The notes beneath the pieces were generated by a model. It searched no databases. It saw nothing but the letters and a program-made list of their open reading frames with translations, and was not told the DNA's origin. Below are positions 37,102-49,150 of a stretch of 64,000 bases of DNA, in pieces. Source of the DNA: Apostichopus japonicus (Eukaryota; Echinodermata; Holothuroidea; Aspidochirotida; Stichopodidae); the NCBI RefSeq assembly GCF_037975245.1, contig NC_092567.1, positions 4,596,214 to 4,660,213 on the forward strand, given 5' to 3'. The number at the start of each line of letters is the position of its first letter. The stretch's first letter is position 1. The position numbers and the translations under genes are program-made.

Positions 37102-37940
37102 GCGTAAAGGAATGCACAGAGTAACAAATTCAAGTATATGAATAATTTTAACAAAAGTTTACTTTATACCGGTACTTTTGAATTACATGTTTTATCATAA
37201 TTAATATTGTTAAGCCGATTAGCAATTTCTAGACATAAAGGCACTTGTTACAAAAATACAACAAGAGGACACTTAAATTACAAAAGTGGGAACTGTTAAG
37301 TTTTCATTAACAAATGGAGGCCACTTTGCAGGGTACTCAGAAGAGTAGAGGAGCATGTGCCTAATCACCCCCCCCCCCTCCCGCCCCATGACATGTGTGG
37401 AGTTTACAACACTCGTTTTCAGCAATCAGATGTTGTTATATCTTTCTAAATATGACTCTTTTCATTTAGAACCTTGAGTCTTTGTGGTACCATATGGTTA
37501 TTCATTATCATTGTTATAAATGATATGATTGCTGAGTTTGTTGAAACAGATAAATGTTGTGAAAGGAGAAATTCGTTATAAGGGCCATTCTCTGGAAAAT
37601 GAAACTGGCATTTAAAAAACAAAGTGTTCATCAAGACCAAATTTTATATTTTTTGTTTTAGAGGGATACCTCAAGTTTTCTGTTTCATATTTCTTTCAAT
37701 AAAATTACAACCATAGCATACTAACTTGCATAAATTTTTATTATTGTAAGTTTCAGCCAAAATTTGTAGTTTTTAACTGTATATTTGTTTTTTCTACATG
37801 AGTATCTAGAAATAATATTTCAGTTATCAACTATCACATGGAGGCAGTTATACATAGGTTAATTTATTTCATTCCTAACGCAGAGGTTCCTGATCTTCAG
37901 TTCTTTGCTAATAATGGCTGCTAATTAGCATAATTTTGAT

Positions 37941-38902
37941 GTCACGCACGTGACCAAAATAACGCAAAAGTTTTCATAAAAAAGTAACTGATGTGACTTA
38001 TGATGTCCACACTTGATATGCAACCTTTCTTGGTAAAGACTGTTAGTTCTGCAAAATATCCAGTAAAATAATTATTCCTACAATTAATTAATAGCCTCTA
38101 CATAGTCGTCACACACGTGACCGATGGTCACTTGTGTGACATTTATGGTCACGCGTGTGACAATGAAGCCCCAAGTTGAGCATTCAACAAAACTAAATGG
38201 ACTAAATATTGTTAGCAGACTGGTTTGTTATGTGTGTGTGGCCTGACAACAGTGTAATATGCAAATGAGAAAAGTTCCTTCCAATGAAATTGCAGCAGCA
38301 CTGTGGACTTGGACTGTTGTTATGTCATGTTTGTATGGCATGACAACAGTGTTATATGCAAATGAGGAAAGCTTCATCCAATGAAATTGCAGCAGCACTG
38401 TGGACTTGGACTGTTGTTATGTCATGTTTGTATGGCATGACAACAGTGTTATATGCAAATGAGGAAAGCTTCATCCAATGAAATTGCAGCATCCATGAAA
38501 ATGCAGAATGTCACACACGTGACCCAACAATGTCACACACGTGACCCTCCAAATAGAACAGTAAAACTGTTTTAAAGTAATTCCTACAACATCAGTGCTA
38601 TTCTGTGGTCATTACTAGAGTCAACATTTGCACTGCAAAAATTACATACTATGCAATGAAAACTCAGAATGTCACACACGTGACCCAACAATGTCACACA
38701 CGTGACCGGATTTTTTAGCTTTTGTAGTATTATGCTAATTTTTAGAGGTGAAATATTTAGGTGAAATGTCTTGTTAGAATGGAAACACATTAAGGTAGAA
38801 ACATGAGAATTTTGGGTTATCAAGCCCGGTTAGAAACTGAGGAATTTGCCAACATTTTTGTGTGCAAAAAAGCCACTTTCATTTCACGTCACACATGTGA
38901 CC
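37941..38902. repeat. cluster of nine GTCACACACGTGAC-type motifs
   Basis: Near-identical 15-mers of the type GTCACACACGTGACC lie at 37941, 38108, 38510, 38532, 38671, 38693 and 38888, and in inverted orientation at 38126 and 38147. Several come in pairs about 22 bp apart. They surround a 97-bp tandem repeat at 38207-38488. Confidence 0.85.
38207..38488. repeat. 97-bp tandem repeat, about 2.9 copies, each with ATGCAAAT
   Basis: The units share GGCATGACAACAGTG, TTATATGCAAATGAG, AATGAAATTGCAGCAGCACT and GGACTTGGACTGTTGTTATG. ATGCAAAT is the octamer bound by POU/Oct factors in animals. Whether it is used here cannot be told from sequence. Confidence 0.85.
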
Positions 38903-39615
38903 GACCTTTATATGACCTCTGCCAGCACATAAAGGTTCTGATTTTGGCTTAGCTAAATGGTTATTAACCGGTAACAGATAGTGCATAATATCCATTTAAT
39001 ATGTTCAAGTCTAGCTCAGTATCATCCTACCTTATACCTGAATTGCCCAGTTCTATGTAAAACACTACACCGGACAATTGAAAGAAAATATATAGGTTAC
39101 GTACCTTGTATCTCATTAGCATAATTAACGCATAGATACTGATACTTCTTATGTTAAACGTTTTTCTTTACAATCGTTTGTTTTCTGTATCTATTTTTCA
39201 TTGATTGGTTAAAACAGGCGCTTTAGAATATTTCATTAATCTTAGGCCTATATATACTGTAAGGGCTATAGCGGACACAACAACTCAATGTACACATATA
39301 GGCAGTATATTGGAAATAATTGTTGAACTAATAATTTATATTGCTACAGCATTGAAAACTTTTTATTAAAGGTTATATTTTAATAAAAGGGTTCTCCCCG
39401 TTTAGACCCCTCCCAACGGACGCAAGCCATATATGGAGCCCATCCCCACCCCTCCTTTCCAAAGATAACCAGAATGCAAAATGCATTGAGGTTTCGATGA
39501 CTTCAATGCAGTAGACTTCTGCTTGTTAGTATAACCAGAACTAGCTGTTACAATAACACTATGGCATGCTAAACACAGGTCAGTCTACTGTACGTGGCTA
39601 TACACACCTCCATCA

Positions 39616-39900
39616 AAAACAATAGGGGTCTTGTACTCGATGTTATGAATCCACACACCAAGTATTAAAGGTATGCGCGATTTCCATCGTTACATACAAT
39701 ATCATGTAAAAGGGTTTTCAGAGTTTGACCTCTGGTGACCTATAGGAGATTTGACCTCACAAGCAATAGGATTCTTGTACTCAATATGGCAAATCCATAT
39801 ACCATGTATGAAAAGTATCCATGATTTCTACCATGAGAAATCATGTTGTGAAGTTTTTCAGACCTCGACAAATATTTTTGAAAGTACTCGCTACTTGGTG
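39616..39900. repeat. dispersed repeat, two tandem diverged units of about 136 bp
   Basis: The two units share AATAGG, TCTTGTACTC, AATCCA, ACCA.GTAT and a TTTGACCTC/GGTGACC block. Related TTTGACC/GGTGACCCC blocks occur again at 41160-41460. Confidence 0.6.
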
Positions 39901-41159
39901 ACCGTGACTAAAAATCTACTCGCCAAATTCCACTCACCACTAGGCATATGATTGTTGGTCAAGTCTCCAAAGTACAGATCTGCAACATCAATACTTTCTA
40001 TGAACAAAGGTTAGGCAGTTAGGCAGATGCATGGTGCTACGCAATTGCACATTAGAAAGTCATGTTTCTTTGCAGTACTAAATTAAAACTATTTTCCACC
40101 AAAAGTAAGTGTTGAACAAAGTAAAACATGACGCAGAATCATAAATAAGCAGCTAGGCCTACTGTAGTGTCTCAAACAATAAAAATACAACATCTGTAAA
40201 ATACCTACGAAGATAGCTTGGCTTCTGTTACATAAACTAGGTGTGCGGGAGTCCTAAGCATATGCAGCACCTCACTGCTACTTTGAACCGCTGCTCAATT
40301 AGAGCGGCGACTTCGTACAATTTCCCAATTAATTATCTGTCTTTTAGCTGCAGATTGATGCGTGAAAAATATCGCTATCACTACATTTCACTGCTTAAAT
40401 CAAAGCGATCTTTTACGCAATGATAATCTGAGGCTGTATAAGGTCTCTCCAGAAAACTTGTCTCAAAACGAATAATGACTGATAGCCTGTAGGAAAATTG
40501 CCTTAAGAAATAATGAAGGAGATGTTTTGCCATCTTAAGTGTATTGGTATTCTGACTCGTATTCTTCACGTTGTTGTGTTAACGAACCCTAATCGACCCA
40601 ACTGTTGCTAGCCTAGACAACATAAACTTGCTCACAGGCCTAGCCAGGTTTGTTCAAATTGTCCCATAATCATAAACGTGACGAAAGTCGAACGTACTGT
40701 TAAGGCCTACAGCTATGTTGAAACTGCTGGAAGAGACTACACAAATTTGGATCAACAGCCGATCCAAACAAAAGCTCGCGAAACTTACTGCCAAACTAAG
40801 ACCATTTTACACAATTATTTCGCATTGAGATTGGTCATAGTAAAAAATCTAACCAGACGAACTGTTAAGTTTCATAAACGCTGACTGGTCACAACAAAAC
40901 TACATCCAACCTGAAATAAATTAGACGTAAACGTCCAACAGAACCGCTGTATTACAAAATACACCTTTCTGCACGCAAAATAAGGCTTCCGAGCGGCACG
41001 TTGAAGCCCATGCAAATATGTTCGTATTTTCAGTTTTAGATTCTACGGATGCCCATAAACTCATTACCAACTGCCAATAGCCTCAGATTCGTATGAGGCG
41101 TAACGAGTACGTTATCTGATAGACTGGCTGGTGGGAGATATGGTAGCTTAAAAAACAAG

Positions 41160-41480
41160 GTTTCCAAAATTTGACCCCCGGTGACCCCAAATGACCTTTT
41201 GATCTCCACAAAAAAACATAGGCTGTTGCTCCTCAATGTGGTCCTCCTATTCACGAAATATGAGATTGGTCTAAGTTTACCTCCTTGAGATATCGTGTTT
41301 ACAAGATTTTTAGTATTTGGCCCCTAGTGACCCCAAATGTTCTCCCCACAAAATAAAAAGGTTTTTCTACTCCATTTGGTACCTATATACACCAAATTTG
41401 AGATTGGTCCAAGCTTCCCTACTTGAGATATCGTGTTTACAAGCAAAGCGTCACACACACACACGCACACACATGTTTGT
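41160..41480. repeat. dispersed repeat, two more units, ending in a CA microsatellite
   Basis: Two units of about 140 bp share TGAGATTGGTC, TTGAGATATCGTGTTTACAA and GTGACCCCAAATG. They run into a (CA)n tract with one ACGC variant at 41453-41474. The family resembles that at 39616-39900. Confidence 0.65.
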
Positions 41481-44399
41481 GTTACATTCAGACCAAGGAC
41501 CCCATTGTATTTTCCATTGTTCAAATCCACGTACCCTAACTTTAACAATACCCCATACAATAGAATTCTTCCCGAGGACGTGGTGATTCTTTAGAAATCA
41601 CAACAGAGAACCTGAAATTATTTTGTTCAAGTCCTCGGTCAGATAGAAAAACAAACGCACATAGACACACACACACTCTCTGCCTGCATGAATGCATACG
41701 TTATGATTATCATCGAAACCAAAAAAGCGTTAATGCTTGGAGTCAGATTGATAAACAGTGAAGTGTTCAAACTTGCTTAAATTTACAGGTCAAACACTCT
41801 TCACCTTGGTTTTATTGATAAAATTTATCTATAAAACTATGTATCGCCGAGTTTGTCGTCCTGTATAATGTGTATTACATCATGTGGCTGGGGTCAAAAC
41901 AATGTGTAGTGTTGAGATAACTGAGCGTGTGTATACATACGAAATGGGTCAACAAAGTTGAGAGAAGATAGTGACTTACTTTAATTAGGTATGCAAAATT
42001 CGGGTTTATGGTTCTTCAACAGTTCAAAACTTCGATCATGTCTTACGTCATCGTTGATTTATTGAGAGCAAACAACAGTGTTGAAAAATTGGCAACGCGT
42101 TATGTAAACGCTGAAACACCTAGCCCACCCGTCACGAAGGGTGCACAACGTTATCTTGCATTCTTATGTCTATAGAGGTCAATGCGTAGAGTATTCATCT
42201 TTCTCTTCATGCGTTCTGAAAGCGTAGACTCGCGATATTTAGACACAATTACTTTACATGTTTTCACCCTATTCGCTGCGATATGACGGGTGGAAAACCC
42301 GATGTGCGACCGATGTGCGACCGACGGAATACAATAACCCACAGATCTCTACTAACTGTATTTCCAGGAACATAACACCTCTCTTTCGGTTTCTTTTCTG
42401 TTTAATTTTCCTTTCTTTTTCTTTTTAGTTGTCCACCATGTTACTATCACAATATACTTATGTTCAGTTTTAATAAGCATACCACCATGATTCATGTAAA
42501 ACATCGCAAATTATGACGCAATGAATTCATTTCAACAAGTGAATAACTGCTTCTTCTTTTTTTTTCCTTCTCAGCAACAAAACTAAATGAACCGTGGCCA
42601 TATTTACGACCTGGATATGACCCTGGCAGTTGTATAAGTGTTTAGTGTGATTGTGAACTTGTAGGTTCATTCATTGTGTACCGGGGATAGAAATCTGTAC
42701 TTCATTTTGTTACCGTGTGTTATAACAATACTGTAAACCATTTGGAAAAAAGTCTGAAGGTGATAATGACAGCCTGCTAAGCCTTTCTATATTCGCTAAA
42801 AACAGTTTAGTTGCAAATTTGAAATCGATTTCTAGTTGTCGTTATCCATTATAAACTTCAATGGAATAATTTAATCACTTTCGCCTGTTCTGTGTAGATA
42901 AAAAAACTAGTGCAGTATATAATTCCATATTTAAAAAGATAAAAGATCTCATCAAACGAATATTTCTCCCTGCTAAACACGGGCAATATTTTATCTCCAC
43001 CGTTTAACCGTTTAATCAACTTCACAGAACAAAACTGTTCTCCATAAAACTAGGCAATTAAGAACCCGCAATGTTTGTAGACACATGTTAGATATGTGAG
43101 TTATATTAAGGGCTATTTAATTATGTGCTAATTAGGCAGACTTCAGTATGCAAACGAAAAGTACATACAGAAAAAAAACCGAAGAAAGGGAAATAAAACA
43201 TCCCTTCTATAAAATTAGGGAGAGGAGCAAGTGAGGGATGTATTAAACAACCAAGGAAATCAAGTTTACTCATTTAAATATATAAACAAAGAATAATAAT
43301 GAGAACACGTTGTAATATCATGGCATATGACATGCAGTATAACTGAATGGCTGTTAGATATATACCTAACCCGTATTCAATACAATGATGCATTATTCCC
43401 AGCCACTGCTAGACACGGACTGACCTACTTATCGTCGGTTTCCATGGCTACGTTGTCTGGCAGTTACACTATTCCAGGTGTACACTAGACGCGTGTCCCG
43501 TTTTTCTATTCATTATCTTTAACCCTGGCTCGTGTCATCTATTATTAGGCTAATTAGGTATTTACGGGAGATCCAGGTGTGTCATATTTACTGCTAACTT
43601 ATTTTACTTTAGAAATAAATTGTTTAAATCAATCGTCTGTGCAGAAAACTATTGTAGAAGTAGAATAGGCCTACTGTGTGTACTAAAATGGTGATGATGT
43701 TATCGGGTAGAAACGGAATTGATTTGAAGGGCTCCCTAAAAAAAGATGATGTGCGAAGGGGGGGGGAGGGGGAGCGCCGCGGCGAAGGAAGGGGTGGTGG
43801 TGGGTACAGGTAAGGTGTCTGAAGGGGAGTGGGGCAGAGGAGGCGAGACTAAAATTACCCAAGAGCACACTGGGATTGGGATAAAGTATTTAGTCTAGAT
43901 AGGGAATCAACATTCTCTGTTACATTTTGTTTATAGTCAGACCATTTTACCTCCGTGGTCAGACCAAACAAAACCCCCGAAATGTATTATTTCCAGTAAT
44001 ATTTTTCTCCGCGGTCACAGTTATTCCCGGAATGGCGTTGTTTCACATATAACATACGTTAATCAGCTTTCGTTCTCATATATTTCATTTATGTAACTAC
44101 TCAATAGCTTTTGTCTTTTCTTTCGAGATTTGGGTGATGCGCGGTGGGGGAGGGGGGAGGGGGTGACGGGTGCGACTTAAATATTGTCTTTATTTAGTAA
44201 CACTTCATCTGTAGGTTGAAGATGTTACTGATTATGTTGTGAATGGTAAAGACGGAAAGGAGAAACTTTTACGAGGTTTGATCTGTGAGACCAAAGAAGG
44301 CGAGAGGAGGCAAGAGGGGGAGGGGGTTGGGTGGGTGGGGGTGGGTCTAAAATAACACTACATTGTAAAGGACCAAGCAGGGACGTCATGATCGAATCA

Positions 44400-45440
44400 A
44401 GTATGACGTAACATTAATACGAGGAATATTAAAATATTAAACAGTTTTGTTTAAAGTTATCAATTATACAAAGTTGAAGCTCTCGGTTAATTTGTAATTA
44501 TTGTTTAAAAATTAGGTTAAAATATAAGCATAAATCATAATTAAGCTTATTTTGTATAACGTCGTATTTCAAACTATAACGAAAAAAGGGATGTAGTTTA
44601 AGCGGATTAAATTTGAACCTTTGAAATGAATCAGATATACAGATTTGCCTTTAATGATATTTATGGCAGTACATTGTTTTAACTATATAGTTAAGTCAAT
44701 TGCAATTATATATTTCCTTCTAGTTAACTTTTATTTTGTTTTAATCAGTTAACTTATTTTGAGTAACAATTTTTTTAAATTTTGACAACCAAAACTATTT
44801 TATTGGTTACTTCTTTTGTATGAATTTAATTTTGGTATCATAATCTGATCAACATTTGGAGGAGTTTATGCTATTATTATTGCCATCATTTTACTACTTT
44901 AAAATTAATAACGATTTTCAATCTCTTTTGTTTCTTAAATTAATTTTACATAATTGAAAATCAACTATTTCGGAGGTTTCAGTCAAAATTAACAGTTATT
45001 CTTTATAAAACTTTACTTTAGAATATTAATTTCACTCGCTAGAATTATTAAAATCCAATTTCCTTGTCTATATTTCTCTTATTTTATCCTAATAAACATT
45101 CCTGTCATTCTAAAACCTATTTAGTTAAATTTTAACATTAACATAAACAAAGAACATTTAAACAACCGACACCCACCCCTGCACCCTTCTATTACCAACA
45201 CCCTCTTAAAATATTCCCTATTTATCCATTATATTTTGTTTTATTAATCACAACATTCTACAGAATTCCTTTCACGATGACCTAATTATTGGAATAAATC
45301 CAACTGAACTCATTGAATCCAATCCTTAGCATTAAAATACAGCAGACTTTACATTCCCTTTTAGTTTAATATTGATAACTTTTATTAATTAAATTAATTC
45401 CCTGTTTAACTGTTATGATGATTCTAACATCTACACCGGA
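44400..45440. other. very AT-rich non-coding stretch
   Basis: Dominated by T/A runs with no open frame of note, just downstream (minus strand) of the LRR exon. It is consistent with intron sequence. Confidence 0.5.
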
Positions 45441-45448
45441 ATACTTAC

Positions 45449-45654
45449 AGCAGCTCCTTCAAGGTTGTACACTGTGAGGAGTAAGACAAGATGGCCGCCA
45501 ACTCTTCATTAGTTAGTCTCCTGTTGTCCCAGATCCGCAGCTCCTGGAGAGAACTCAGGATAGAGAGAGAGAGACCAGACTGAAGGATAAGGTTCAGACC
45601 AGACTCATCAACTCTAGGAGAGCAGTGCCATAGATGCACACAGGAGATAGGAAT
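45449..45654 (-). CDS. leucine-rich-repeat exon, NLR-like
   Basis: On the minus strand the exon lies between the acceptor CTTTCATTCTAG and the donor CTGCT/GTAAGT (206 nt). It reads IPISCVHLWHCSPRVDESGL, then NLILQSGLSLSILSS, LQELRIWDNRRLTNEELAAI and LSYSSQCTTLKELL. Spacing of L-x-x-L-x-I-x-D-N-x-x-L-T-x-E-E-L-A-x-I-L with a closing C-x-x-L-K-E-L matches the ribonuclease-inhibitor-like LRRs of NLR (NACHT-LRR) cytosolic receptors, a family expanded in several invertebrate deuterostomes. NACHT or other receptor domains are not seen in the window, so the receptor assignment is inference. Exit phase is two bases into a codon. Confidence 0.6.
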
Positions 45655-47229
45655 CTAGAATGAAAGAATAGAGTTACTGAGTAATAGAGTAGATAGAGAT
45701 AAATAGATTGGATTTGGTAAGGATTAGAATAATTATTATGATATTATAAATAATACAAATAACGAAATATATAGGGGAATAAAGCGATAAACTAGGACAT
45801 TTATGTCGTGTTTATTTGTAAGACGGAATCAGTTATTGGAACGGAAATAAGGGGCTGATTTTAAGTGGAGACAAATAAACAGGAATAATTAGATTATATT
45901 AGAGAAAAATAAAGTGGTAATGTAGGATTAGAGGGTTAGTTTTGTTTTACAATTAAATTATTAATTAAAGTTTTTATAGCTAATAAGGTTTAATAAATTA
46001 AGAATGTGAGGCTACATATTTTTTATTTATTAGTTAATAGGAAACAAATCTCAATGACGGGTTGAGAATTTTATAAGAAATGGGTAAAAAATAATTGAGA
46101 TTATCTATCTTTTGAAGAAAACAATTGATCAAATTTATTTGTATCTTTATTTAGAACTTTCAGAAGGAAAATGTAATTTAATGTTATAGGAATCTTGAAA
46201 AGGAAACTTCTACTCTAACTAATACCAGGTTTTTATAAAGTTTAAGGAGATTTGGAAGAATTATATTTAAACCAATAGGTTGTTTCTTATATATAATTAA
46301 AATGCAATTTAGAGAAGCAGATGTAGATCAAATTCAAGTTTCAAGAGAGAAGGTTGACGAGGCTTAAACTCAAATTTTAATATACAAATTATTTAATTAT
46401 TGATCCAAATCCGACTTTTCTGCATGAATTATCATTATTTCTAATTAATACGATTTGTTTAAAAGATAATGTCCATCTGTGTTTAGTTATTAAATTCATT
46501 CCTAAGTTACGGTTTGAGTGTGACATAATTTCCAGTGGATTTTTTCGAAATGTAGCTTTGTTCTTTCTTTGTGTTTGTAGATATTCCTAAATTGGGTATT
46601 GCTTATGATCTTAACTTTCTTAACTTTATCGTTTCTTCCAATTACATAGTACCATCCGCTTTTTACATTTTGTTTTTACAAATAATATTGTTATATGTAA
46701 ACACTTCATATCCTTGAGGGCTTAATTATACTAATTAATTATTACTTTTAAGTTTAATCGGGTTCATTGAAATATCTTCTCTTACTATGGAGTTCATCGG
46801 GTGTGAACAGTTAGCGGAACATTTAACGTTAGAGCTACGGCTCTCGCAAACTTCTGCTATTGAGTGTTGCAGCAGGGTAAAATAAGTGGCGCACTTTCAA
46901 TTTCAAAACCATTTTACTTTTAAACTTCATATGGCCATAAGTCTGTTGGCTTAGAAATGACGTACAGTTTTTATAATTATGTGGGCAAAATTAAGACAAA
47001 ACCAGCTGTGAGTAGAACACCACGATCTAGTTGCTGCTGGAAAGACATGGACGAAAGATTCCTTTTCAATAACTATGTATTGCATTTGATTATTATTAGA
47101 CTTAAATTGAGGTTCAAAGCTCTAGGCCCTATACAGTATTTAACAAAGCTATATATTTCCCATTAAGTGTCAGGTATATTGGCAAGTCAGAAAACCCCTT
47201 TTTCATTTCTGCCCTTGGTGCTCAGAACA

Positions 47230-47470
47230 TTTTGGCAGAAAAAAATCTCATTTGGAGCACCAAATTGCATCTAAGGCCAGGTGAAAATGCAAAATTATTT
47301 ACAAAATGAAGAGGGTGTTGAAGTGTGCTATATTGCACCAAATTGCATCTGAGGCCACCTGGAAATGCAAAAGGGGAGGGGGACACCCCCTCCCCTTACA
47401 CCCCTCCCCGGGCCGGCCATCAGTCTTCAGCCCCCCCCCCCCCCACTCAAAAGTACCTTCCTACGCCACT
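47230..47470. mobile_element. hAT-like element fragment, right end only
   Basis: The right end reads CTTCCTACGCCACTG, the reverse complement of a CAGTGGCGTAGG-type hAT terminus, preceded by 14 C (47431-47444). Inside, GCACCAAATTGCATCT plus flanking bases is repeated twice about 80 bp apart. No left terminus or target duplication was found. Confidence 0.45.
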
Positions 47471-48729
47471 GTCAACAACTATATGCTAAGATTTGTATTA
47501 TTTAGTTAGATTTGCTAAGCATCTCCTCTTGCTAAAAGTAGTAATTCTAGCTTTTCGCGGGTGATGTTTGAGATTTTTAACATAGCCTAACTGTATTACT
47601 TGTCTAACCTATAGCCTACCTAAGTTGGGCCTGGCCTTTGTACACATCCTAGCCTATGCCTCTATACCATACCGTCAAATTATCTCTCTGATCAATAATT
47701 ACTATTTTAACTATTCACAGCGGTTCCTCTCCATTAAACAATCCATCTTAATAACCACAACAAGTCAATGATAACAAACAACTCCCACGAATATACTACG
47801 TACTCTGCAACTCCACTGATATAACACTAAATCATTCATTATCAGTGATACTGATATATACAATACAAGATTTGAACAGGTATTCAATAGCATGAGTCAC
47901 TGATATTTATATACAGGTGTTTCCCAGCTGTTCGCGGGTGATGTTTGAGATTTGTAACAGACATTTGGCGCCAATAGAAATAAATGTACGTAACGTTATA
48001 TATGCCCGGTGGAAACAGACAGTTTAAAAACTGACGTCGATTGGGTATGTAGCAAGGAAGAGGTTGAGGAAGTAAATAATACAACACAACCTATATCAAG
48101 TAGATCAATCTATCATTGACATTTCTCCCTAAGCGGTAGGGTGTTAGTCCTCGTGCACCCCCTCCCCCACCACCAGTTAAAATTTGGCAAAAAAGCATTT
48201 TATGTACTCATTCACCCACCTTATCATCTGTTAATGGGTGCATACACAAACAATTAACACAAAAGTTTGAATACCGTCTGTTTCAAATGATTTGAAAGAG
48301 TACATGTTTAATGAATATTAAAACCTACATGGAATAACATAAATTGAACATCCTTGTTCAGTCATACACATCTTGCAGACACATCGTGCAGACAAAACGT
48401 GTCTGTGTCAAGTTACATTTTTGTTTTTACAAATAATCACTTGATCATCTTGAAATTATTGGAATAAATGTAACCACACGACTTTTTTCATCCCCTCCCC
48501 ACCCAACCACCTTGTAATTAATACCACTCCATGTCAGTGCTGGATTATGCAGATAAATCTTTGCACCAGCAAAGAGAGTGTCAAGCAATCAAACGATGTA
48601 TTGTCTTTTCACGTACCTCGTAATTGCTCAAATCAAAATACTATGTCGACATTTAACCAATAATTGTAATAGTCAATTCATGTAGCCCCCCCCCCCCTTT
48701 TTTCTCCGTTTTACTCATTACCATCCTCA

Positions 48730-49150
48730 TCAAGAAAAGTTTATTTTTTGAGAAAAAATAGTTGAAATTTGCATAAGAAAGAAATCTTGATTTCGAGAAA
48801 TGCAATGGCAATTTCGAGAGAAACGTACAAGTTTGAGATAAAACGCTAATATTTTTAGTTGAGAAGTCGACATTTTAAAAGTTTAAGTTTAAAACAAAAA
48901 GAAATCGACATTTTACATGAAGGGAATTAAAGAGGTCGAAATCAATCGAAGAGGTTCTAAATTTTAGAAAAAGTAGTTTAATGTTGAGAATTTCGGTTAT
49001 ATTACAGATTGCAATTTTAAGACAAATTTGATTTTCAAGAAAAGGGTTTCAATTTTGAAAAAGGGTTGAAATTCCCAGAAATATTCAAAACTTTGCGATA
49101 AAATAATTAAAATTTTGATATGCAAATTTTGAAATTTTTCAGTGTTCCAT
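48730..49150. repeat. degenerate A/T-rich tandem repeat
   Basis: Variants of GAGAAA, AAGTCGAAATTT and TTTTGAGAA recur every 25-35 bp without exact periodicity. A shorter stretch of the complementary type lies at 52855-52960. Confidence 0.5.

Noticed and set aside
41317-41586. Open frames on both strands around the CA microsatellite
   Set aside because: They cover dispersed repeat units and the CA tract (THTRTH and CVCVCV residues).
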